A DNA stretch of 64,000 bases from Bacillus atrophaeus (lineage in GTDB: Bacteria > Bacillota > Bacilli > Bacillales > Bacillaceae), in NCBI RefSeq assembly GCF_001584335.1, contig NZ_LSBB01000018.1, positions 372,001-436,000 on the forward strand, in the 5' to 3' direction. The translations under genes were made by a program, and so were the position numbers. The notes below the pieces were generated by a model, which searched no databases, had not been told where the DNA came from, and saw nothing but the letters and a program-made list of their open reading frames with translations. Shown in pieces: positions 57,252 through 64,000 of this stretch. Within the stretch, counting starts at the first letter, position 1; the number at the start of each line of letters is the position of its first letter.

Positions 57252-57908
57252 ATGTTTGCAATCATCTCTGCAGGAATAGCTCCAGGCATCGCGCTGTTAA
57301 GCTATTTTTATCTAAAAGATCAGTATGACAATGAACCTGTACACATGGTGCTGCGTTCTTTTTTTCTAGGTGTTGTACTTGTATTCCCTACCATGTTTAT
57401 CCAATATGTATTAGAAAAAGAAAATGTGGGAGCCGGAAATTTGTTTGTTTCTTTCTTATCGTCAGGTGTTTTAGAGGAATCGTTAAAATGGTTTATCCTG
57501 ATGGTAAGTGTATATCCTCACGCCCATTTTGATGAACATTATGACGGGATTGTATACGGGGCCAGCGTCTCCCTTGGATTCGCAACCCTTGAAAATATTC
57601 TCTATTTAGTTGGCCATGGAGTGGAACATGCTTTTGTGAGAGCGCTTTTACCTGTTTCATGTCATGCTCTCCTTGGCGTTATTATGGGATTTTACCTTGG
57701 AAAAGCACGTTTTTCGGATCAGAAAGCCCGCTTGAAATGGCTGCTTCTCTCATTGGTAATTCCTTCAACCCTTCACGGGTCGTATGATTTTATTCTGACA
57801 GCCCTTCATAATTGGGGCTATTACATGATCCCCTTTATGCTTTTTTTATGGTGGTTTGGTTTAAGGAAAGCGAAGAAAGCCCGCACCGTCAATATGATGC
57901 AATTATAA
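57252..57908 (+). CDS. prsW: Intramembrane protease PrsW
   Basis: 218-residue glutamic-type membrane protease that makes the site-1 cut of the anti-sigma factor RsiW, starting the SigW response to envelope attack. Several membrane segments; the essential residues are all present: Glu75-Glu76 in LEESLKWF and His175 in [10 protein letters not shown], at the same numbers as in B. subtilis. GAAAGAGG precedes the ATG. Confidence 0.95.
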   Translation: MFAIISAGIAPGIALLSYFYLKDQYDNEPVHMVLRSFFLGVVLVFPTMFIQYVLEKENVGAGNLFVSFLSSGVLEESLKWFILMVSVYPHAHFDEHYDGIVYGASVSLGFATLENILYLVGHGVEHAFVRALLPVSCHALLGVIMGFYLGKARFSDQKARLKWLLLSLVIPSTLHGSYDFILTALHNWGYYMIPFMLFLWWFGLRKAKKARTVNMMQL

Positions 57909-57914
57909 TGTTGG

Positions 57915-57942
57915 AAGCTGCCCACTCGTGCAGCTTTTTTTT
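57915..57942 (+). terminator. Terminator of prsW
   Basis: Stem AAGCTGC / GCAGCTT with a long T-run. Confidence 0.85.
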
Positions 57943-57984
57943 ATGCCTGCAGGAAGAATGTTAAGAGGGATAAGAAGGAAAGAG

Positions 57985-58020
57985 TGTATAAAAATAACCT
58001 TGCTACAGAAAATACGACTA
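57985..58020 (+). promoter_or_regulatory. Possible SigG promoter of sleB-ypeB
   Basis: TGTATA (57985-57990) fits a forespore -35; the -10 (AATACGACTA region, 58011-58020) is poor. sleB is SigG-dependent in B. subtilis. Confidence 0.35.
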
Positions 58021-58052
58021 CACTAAAAATTTGCTGTAGGAGGCTTGAAAAG

Positions 58053-58982
58053 ATGAAGTCCAAAGGTGCGATCATGGTATGTCTCATCCTTTTTTCCTTT
58101 ACAATAACCGCTTTTTCAAATTGCGAGAAGATTTATGCCTTTTCAAATCAAGTGATTCAAAGAGGGGCGACGGGAGATGACGTTATTGAATTACAAGCGC
58201 GTCTTCAATACAACGGATACTATAATGGCAAGATAGACGGGGTCTATGGATGGGGAACGTACTGGGCGGTAAGGAACTTTCAAAACCAGTTCGGTTTAAA
58301 AGAAATTGACGGTCTTGTCGGAGCGCAAACGAAACAAATCTTAATTTCAAAATCCAAATATTATCGGGAATATGTGGTTGAGCAGCTTCAAAAAGGAAAT
58401 ACATTTACACACTACGGAAAAATTCCGTTAAAGTATCAAACAAAGCCGTCTAAAGCAGCTACCCAACAAGCAAGGCAGAAGGCGGAGGCGCGGCAAACCC
58501 AGCCTGACCAAAACCAAAAAGCGCAGAACAAATCAGCTGGCAATCAGCAAGCACAAAAGAACGCACCGGCACAAAAAACACCGGAAAAAAAACCGGATGC
58601 TGTTGCGGCAAATATGCCGGGAGGGTTTTCAAATAATGATATTCAGCTTCTCTCTCAAGCAGTATATGGTGAAGCAAGGGGCGAGCCATACGAGGGGCAG
58701 GTGGCGATCGCAGCCGTTATTTTAAACCGTATTAACAGTCCATTGTTCCCAAATACGGTAGCGGGAGTTATTTTTGAACCGCTCGCCTTTACAGCGGTTG
58801 CCGACGGCCAGATTTATATGCAGCCGAATGAACGGGCCAAAGAAGCAGTGCTTGATGCGATAAATGGCTGGGACCCAACTGAAGAAGCCCTTTACTATTT
58901 TAATCCGGATACAGCGACAAGCGCATGGATTTGGGGACGACCGCAGATTAAAAGAATCGGAAAACACATTTTCTGTGAGTAA
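58053..58982 (+). CDS. sleB: Spore cortex-lytic enzyme SleB
   Basis: 309-residue lytic transglycosylase that degrades cortex peptidoglycan at germination. Signal peptide of about 30 residues (IYA end), then a peptidoglycan-binding domain (about 36-95, VIELQARLQYNGYYNGKIDG). A Gln/Ala/Lys-rich linker follows (130-185), then the hydrolase domain with catalytic Glu in QAVYGEARGE. ATG 58053 follows AGGAGG at nine bases. Operon with ypeB, which it needs for location. Confidence 0.96.
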   Translation: MKSKGAIMVCLILFSFTITAFSNCEKIYAFSNQVIQRGATGDDVIELQARLQYNGYYNGKIDGVYGWGTYWAVRNFQNQFGLKEIDGLVGAQTKQILISKSKYYREYVVEQLQKGNTFTHYGKIPLKYQTKPSKAATQQARQKAEARQTQPDQNQKAQNKSAGNQQAQKNAPAQKTPEKKPDAVAANMPGGFSNNDIQLLSQAVYGEARGEPYEGQVAIAAVILNRINSPLFPNTVAGVIFEPLAFTAVADGQIYMQPNERAKEAVLDAINGWDPTEEALYYFNPDTATSAWIWGRPQIKRIGKHIFCE

Positions 58983-59016
58983 GAGCATGAAAAAGCATAA
59001 AAAAGAGGTGTGACAA

Positions 59017-60366
59017 ATGATTAGAGGAATTTTAATCGCCGTACTGGGAATCGCCATCGTCGGCACAAGCTACTGGGGATATAAAGAGCACCAAGAAAAA
59101 GACGCTGTGCTTCTCCATGCTGAAAATAACTACCAGAGAGCATTCCATGACCTGACGTATCAAGTTGACCAGCTTCATGATAAAATCGGAACGACATTGG
59201 CCATGAACAGCAAAAAATCACTGTCTCCCGCTTTGGTAGACGTATGGCGGATTACCGCGGAAGCACACAACAACGTGAGCCAGCTTCCGCTTACCTTAAT
59301 GCCGTTTAATAAAACGGAAGAGTTTTTATCCAATATCGGGGATTTCAGTTACAAAGCATCAATCAGGGATTTAGATCAAAAGCCGCTCGATAAAAAAGAA
59401 TATTCATCCCTCAATAAGCTGTATCAGAAGTCAGAGGATATTCAAAATGAATTGCGCCATGTCCAGCATCTCGTTATGAGCAAAAACTTACGCTGGATGG
59501 ATGTTGAGATGGCGCTTGCGTCCGATGAAAAACAGAGTGACAATACGATCATAAACAGCTTTAAAACAGTTGAAAAAAACGTAGGGTCATTCTCTGAATC
59601 CGAGTTCGGCCCGACCTTCACAAGCACGAAAAAAGAAGACAAAGGATTCGCCCATCTGAAAGGAAAACAAATAACTGAACAAGAAGCAAAGAACATCGCT
59701 CAGCGCTTTGCTCCGGACGATAACTATTCAATTAAAGTAAATAAAAGCGGCAAAAAAACAAATCGGGACGTTTATAGCGTCAGTATGAAAGACCCGGACC
59801 AAAAAGCAGCAATCTATATGGACATTACCCAAAAAGGCGGACATCCTGTTTATCTCATTCAAAACAGAGAAGTAAACAAACAGAAAATCAGTTTGAATGA
59901 CGCCTCAAACAAAGCGCTTGCGTTCTTGAAGAAAAATGGATATGAGACAAAGGACCTTGAAATAGATGAAAGTGCCCAGTATGACAAAATCGGTGTATTT
60001 TCATACGTCCCGGTTGAAAAGAATGTGCGGCTTTATCCGGAAGCCATTCGTATGAAAGTGGCGCTTGATGATGGTGAGGTCGTCGGTTTTTCAGCGCGTG
60101 ACTTTTTAGCGGCACACCGCACAAGAGATATTCCTAAGCCGGCTCTTTCTGTTGACGAAGCAAAAGAAAAACTGAACAAAAACGTGGATGTGAAAGAAAC
60201 AAGACTTGCAATTATCACAAACGAGCTCGGGAAGGAAGTGCTTTGCTACGAGATGCTCGGTACGATTGAAAACGATACGTACAGGATGTTTATTAATGCC
60301 GATGACGGAACAGAAGAAAATGTCGAAAAACTAAAAAATGCTGAACCTATATACAAAGACCTATAA
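59017..60366 (+). CDS. ypeB: Germination protein YpeB
   Basis: 449-residue spore protein required for SleB assembly in the inner membrane. An N-terminal anchor (about 3-20) is followed by a helical region, then PepSY-type repeats in the C-terminal half (QEAKNIAQRFAP near 225, LNDASNKALAFLKKNGY near 298, VDEAKEKLNKN near 380). AAAGAGGTG precedes the ATG. Ends on a terminator. Confidence 0.95.
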   Translation: MIRGILIAVLGIAIVGTSYWGYKEHQEKDAVLLHAENNYQRAFHDLTYQVDQLHDKIGTTLAMNSKKSLSPALVDVWRITAEAHNNVSQLPLTLMPFNKTEEFLSNIGDFSYKASIRDLDQKPLDKKEYSSLNKLYQKSEDIQNELRHVQHLVMSKNLRWMDVEMALASDEKQSDNTIINSFKTVEKNVGSFSESEFGPTFTSTKKEDKGFAHLKGKQITEQEAKNIAQRFAPDDNYSIKVNKSGKKTNRDVYSVSMKDPDQKAAIYMDITQKGGHPVYLIQNREVNKQKISLNDASNKALAFLKKNGYETKDLEIDESAQYDKIGVFSYVPVEKNVRLYPEAIRMKVALDDGEVVGFSARDFLAAHRTRDIPKPALSVDEAKEKLNKNVDVKETRLAIITNELGKEVLCYEMLGTIENDTYRMFINADDGTEENVEKLKNAEPIYKDL

Positions 60367-60377
60367 AAAAACAAGGA

Positions 60378-60412
60378 GGAAAGGACTAAATGTCTTTTCC
60401 TTTTTTACATAA
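60378..60412 (+). terminator. Terminator of sleB-ypeB
   Basis: Stem GGAAAGGAC / GTCTTTTCC (one G-T pair) followed by TTTTTT. Confidence 0.85.
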
Positions 60413-60462
60413 CATGCTTTAATAAAAAAGTGAAGCATATTGAAAATGAAAGAGTGAATTTC

Positions 60463-61119
60463 ATGATAGATGTCGGGGATAGTGTAACAATTGAATATAA
60501 AGAAGAAAGCCAATTGAAAACAGTAAAAAGTAAAGCCGTGAGTGTGGAAAACGGTGAGCTGTTTATTGCATACCCAGTCGATCAGCATACAGGCCGGACG
60601 GTCTTTTTACATAACGGCACTGAAGTGATGGTGGAATTTGTCGGAAAAGATGAAATGCCGTATCAATTTAAAAGCAGCGTGAAAGGAAGAAAGAAGGACA
60701 AAATTCCGATGATTTGCCTGTCGCTTCCCAGCCAAGAACAGATAAAAAGAATACAAAGGCGGCAATATCTGCGGATCAGCGCCATATTAGATGTATATGT
60801 TCAAAGGAACAGCGATCAAAAAACGTTTCAAACTTTTTCATACAACATCAGTGCCGGAGGAATTGTGCTTCTATTGCCGGAAAACCTGTCCTTTATGCCT
60901 GAGGAAGAGCTGCATTTGCGAATCTGCCTTCCTGAAGAGAAAAAAACGCTTCAGGTCGACACAGACGCAATCGTTAAACGCGTCTTTTATGATACAAAAT
61001 CAACAAAATATAAAATGACGCTGGAATACTCTAATATTGCCTCAGATCAGCAGCAGCTCGTACTGCAATACTGCTTTAGGCGCCAGCTTGAAAATAGAAG
61101 AAAGGGGCTCGCGGAATAA
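60463..61119 (+). CDS. ypfA: Cyclic di-GMP receptor of the PilZ/YcgR type (YpfA)
   Basis: 218-residue protein (also DgrA or MotI) that binds c-di-GMP and slows the flagellar motor by contacting MotA. N-terminal YcgR-like barrel (1 to about 90). The PilZ domain follows, with the RRQYLR arginine motif near residue 103 and the YNISAGG motif near 130; this is the (D/N)xSxxG signature with Asn first. ATG 60463 gives the expected MIDVGDSV start; ribosome site weak (AAAGAGTG). Confidence 0.92.
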   Translation: MIDVGDSVTIEYKEESQLKTVKSKAVSVENGELFIAYPVDQHTGRTVFLHNGTEVMVEFVGKDEMPYQFKSSVKGRKKDKIPMICLSLPSQEQIKRIQRRQYLRISAILDVYVQRNSDQKTFQTFSYNISAGGIVLLLPENLSFMPEEELHLRICLPEEKKTLQVDTDAIVKRVFYDTKSTKYKMTLEYSNIASDQQQLVLQYCFRRQLENRRKGLAE

Positions 61120-61165
61120 ACAGGGGTAAACATTTCCATACTATTTGTATTGGAGGTGCGCCGTA

Positions 61166-61342
61166 ATGAAAACTTTTGAACGCCTGCTGGTTAAATTATT
61201 GCTCGTCCAGGCAGTGATATTGATCGGTGTCCAGTGTCTTTTTCATTATCAACATATTGAACCATATGTATCAAAAGCCGTTCGATATGAAGGGGTCGAT
61301 AAAATGGAAATTGAAGAGTGGATAGAGACATTTAAGCCGTAA
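61166..61342 (+). CDS. ypfB: Small membrane protein YpfB (DUF5359-type)
   Basis: 58-residue protein with one N-terminal membrane segment (LLVKLLLVQAVILIGVQCLF) and a short charged outside tail. GGAGGTG lies seven bases before the ATG. Length equals B. subtilis YpfB. Function unknown; between ypfA and cmk. Confidence 0.85.
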   Translation: MKTFERLLVKLLLVQAVILIGVQCLFHYQHIEPYVSKAVRYEGVDKMEIEEWIETFKP

Positions 61343-61420
61343 GTATCGTCAATTTTTTCACCCTTTTTTGTATAGTTCATGATACAATCCATAGAGGAGA
61401 AAAGAGCAAGGAGAGAGATT

Positions 61421-62107
61421 ATGGAGAAGAAATTATCAATTGCTATTGATGGACCGGCAGCTGCGGGGAAAAGCACTGTAGCAAAAATTGTAGCTGAAAA
61501 AAGGTCATATGTTTATATTGATACAGGAGCGATGTACCGGGCTATTACATATGTAGCGCTCAAGGAATCAGCAGATTTAACGGATGAAAAAATGCTGTCA
61601 GAGCTGCTGGAAAAAACAACTATTGAATTGATCACATCAAAAGAAGGACAAAAAGTATTAGTAAACGGAAATGATGTGACAGAAGACATCAGAAAAGATG
61701 AAGTCAGCAATCAAGTTTCTATCGTAGCCAAGCACAGATCAGTCAGAGAAGAAATGGTCAGAAGACAGCAGCTGCTGGGAGACAAAGGCGGCGTTGTCAT
61801 GGACGGGCGTGACATCGGCACTCATGTGCTGCCGAATGCGGAAGTGAAAATCTTTCTCTTGGCGTCTGTTGAAGAGAGGGCCAATCGCCGTTTTGAAGAA
61901 AACGTAAAAAAGGGCTATGACGTAAACTACGAAACGTTAATTGAAGAAATCGCCAGAAGAGATAAGCTGGATTCCGAGCGGGAAGTTTCGCCCCTTCGCA
62001 AAGCGGATGATGCGGTCGAAATTGATACAACATCACTCTCAATTGACGAAGTGGCGGGCAGAATACTCGAGATTGCAGATCAAAAGTCCCGTCCAGCCGA
62101 TAAGTAA
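61421..62107 (+). CDS. cmk: Cytidylate kinase
   Basis: 228-residue kinase phosphorylating CMP and dCMP. The P-loop is GPAAAGKST (10-18). CMP-binding features are [10 protein letters not shown] and [10 protein letters not shown], and the lid region holds RRFEEN and [22 protein letters not shown] lies before the ATG at 61421. A frame opening at 61379 adds residues without a ribosome site. Upstream of ypfD, the usual cmk-S1 neighbourhood. Confidence 0.96.
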   Translation: MEKKLSIAIDGPAAAGKSTVAKIVAEKRSYVYIDTGAMYRAITYVALKESADLTDEKMLSELLEKTTIELITSKEGQKVLVNGNDVTEDIRKDEVSNQVSIVAKHRSVREEMVRRQQLLGDKGGVVMDGRDIGTHVLPNAEVKIFLLASVEERANRRFEENVKKGYDVNYETLIEEIARRDKLDSEREVSPLRKADDAVEIDTTSLSIDEVAGRILEIADQKSRPADK

Positions 62108-62327
62108 CTTCTTTTTTGAAATTTTTCAACAAAGACAAGATGTTATTGCTTGACAAACCTGTCCTTTTATTAGAAGTTAATACTAATAAAACTTTTTATT
62201 GGTCATTCAAAATCTTTTTTTGAATGATTCTTTAATACATATTCGGCTAAAAGCGGGCATTTTGCATGTTCAGCTTTCAAACCGTTTTAATTAAGCTGTG
62301 TAGGTTTGGACCAAGGAGGTTATTCAA
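62108..62327 (+). promoter_or_regulatory. Leader region of ypfD with a hairpin
   Basis: Contains a consensus -35 TTGACA at 62150-62155 (the -10 is unclear) and a perfect 10-bp inverted repeat TCATTCAAAA (62203-62212) / TTTTGAATGA (62218-62227). The hairpin sits about 100 bases before ypfD and has no T-run after it. Confidence 0.4.
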
Positions 62328-63476
62328 ATGACAGAGGAAATGAATCAAATTGATGTTCAAGTGCCAGAGGTTGGAGATGTAGTAAAAGGAATTGTTACAA
62401 AAGTGGAGGACAAGCATGTGGATGTTGAGATTATCAACGTCAAGCAGTCCGGCATTATTCCAATCAGTGAATTATCAAGTCTTCATGTAGAGAAAGCATC
62501 GGATGTCGTAAAGGCTGACGACGAGCTTGACCTGAAAGTGACGAAAGTGGAAGACGATGCTTTGATTTTATCTAAACGTGCTGTTGATGCAGACCGCGCT
62601 TGGGAAGACCTTGAGGAAAAATTTGAAACAAAAGAAGTGTTTGAAGCTGAAGTGAAAGATGTGGTAAAAGGCGGGCTCGTGGTTGATATCGGCGTTCGCG
62701 GTTTTATTCCTGCGTCGCTTGTTGAGGCTCACTTTGTCGAGGATTTCACTGATTATAAAGGAAGAACGCTTACTTTAATCGTAGTGGAGCTTGACAGGGA
62801 TAAAAACAGAGTCATCCTGTCACATCGTGCTGTCGTAGAAAAAGAGCAAACAAATAAAAAACAAGAATTTCTGCAAACTTTAGAAGTCGGAAGTGTGCTT
62901 GAAGGTAAAGTGCAGCGTTTGACTGACTTCGGAGCGTTTGTAGATATTGGCGGGATCGACGGTCTTGTCCACATTTCGCAGCTTTCCCATTCTCATGTGG
63001 AAAAGCCATCTGATGTGGTGGAAGAAGGCCAGGAAGTGAAGGTGAAAGTCCTTTCTGTAGACCGCGATAATGAGCGTATTTCTTTATCTATTAAAGAGAC
63101 GCTTCCGGGACCTTGGAGCCAGATTGGCGAAAAAGTCAAAAAAGGCGATGTTCTTGAAGGAAAGGTTCAGCGCCTCGTAAGCTTCGGTGCGTTTGTCGAG
63201 ATTCTCCCCGGAGTGGAAGGCCTTGTGCACATTTCACAAATTTCCAATAAACATATCGGCACACCGCATGAAGTTTTGGAAGAAGGGCAAGATGTAAAAG
63301 TGAAAGTCCTTGATGTGAATGAAGGCGAGGAACGCATCTCACTTAGCATGCGTGAACTGGAAGAAGCGCCTCAAGGCGGTCAAGAAGACTATCGCCAGTA
63401 TCAGGCCAAAGAAGAACAAAGCTCCGGTTTCCAGCTTGGAGATCTAATTGGTGATAAACTTAATAAACTAAAATAA
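62328..63476 (+). CDS. ypfD: S1-domain RNA-binding protein YpfD (RpsA-like)
   Basis: 382-residue protein with four S1 domains, starting about residues 12, 98, 184 and 269. The last two have the classic [15 protein letters not shown] and [15 protein letters not shown] strands with GLVHISQ. Homologous to ribosomal protein S1, but the Bacillus form is shorter than the six-domain E. coli protein and not a firm ribosome component. CCAAGGAGG precedes the ATG. Confidence 0.94.
   Translation: MTEEMNQIDVQVPEVGDVVKGIVTKVEDKHVDVEIINVKQSGIIPISELSSLHVEKASDVVKADDELDLKVTKVEDDALILSKRAVDADRAWEDLEEKFETKEVFEAEVKDVVKGGLVVDIGVRGFIPASLVEAHFVEDFTDYKGRTLTLIVVELDRDKNRVILSHRAVVEKEQTNKKQEFLQTLEVGSVLEGKVQRLTDFGAFVDIGGIDGLVHISQLSHSHVEKPSDVVEEGQEVKVKVLSVDRDNERISLSIKETLPGPWSQIGEKVKKGDVLEGKVQRLVSFGAFVEILPGVEGLVHISQISNKHIGTPHEVLEEGQDVKVKVLDVNEGEERISLSMRELEEAPQGGQEDYRQYQAKEEQSSGFQLGDLIGDKLNKLK

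Positions 63477-64000
<524 letters not shown>

Overview
The window is a stretch of chromosome from a Gram-positive, endospore-forming Bacillus of the B. subtilis group. Gene content and order follow the B. subtilis interval from mleNA to fni almost gene for gene. Protein differences from remembered B. subtilis sequences, together with the accessory genes, suggest the B. amyloliquefaciens/velezensis branch; that placement is inference. No tRNA, rRNA, CRISPR array, insertion sequence or intact prophage is visible.

Layout. 1-1.6 kb: end of mleN and mleA (malate/lactate). 1.7-6.7 kb: yqkK, spoIIM, fur, yqzK, xerD, drm-pupG. 6.9-14.8 kb: sporulation block dacF, spoIIAA-spoIIAB-sigF and the seven-gene spoVA operon. 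14.9-17.8 kb: lysA, ypuA (opposite strand, SigM-type promoter) and ppiB. 17.9-24.8 kb: the only accessory region, with a secreted beta-helix protein, YfmQ, a cold-shock protein, a zinc-ribbon protein, at least two frameshifted genes, several gene remnants and a possible small RNA. 24.9-30.4 kb: sipS, ypuD and the FMN-riboswitch-controlled ribDEAHT operon. 30.4-36.4 kb: ypuF, a tiny YjcZ-like gene, scpAB, ypuI, dacB-spmA-spmB and rluB. 36.5-44.3 kb: resABCDE (cytochrome c maturation and respiratory control) and sigX-rsiX. 44.4-48.2 kb: aroC, serA, a second FMN riboswitch with the flavin transporter fmnP, and ferredoxin. 48.5-56 kb: ypbB-recS-ypbDEFG, mecB and gudB. 56.1-64 kb: ypdA, prsW, sleB-ypeB, ypfA, ypfB, cmk, ypfD and the start of fni.

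How the genes work together. Many serve sporulation and germination in successive compartments: SpoIIAA/AB/SigF start forespore transcription, SpoIIM acts in engulfment, DacB/SpmAB/DacF shape the cortex, SpoVA moves dipicolinate, and SleB/YpeB open the cortex on germination. A second theme is flavin supply: two FMN riboswitches control synthesis and uptake. A third is envelope and redox control: Res, SigX/RsiX, PrsW, YpuA, YpdA.

The core is well known and I see no clearly new multigene system. The most useful unusual signals are the decay scars in the accessory region, a terminator lying inside the 3' end of yqkK, a candidate small RNA beside the cold-shock gene, repeats bracketing the ypbB-recS promoter, and a gudB allele without the inactivating 9-bp repeat known from strain 168.
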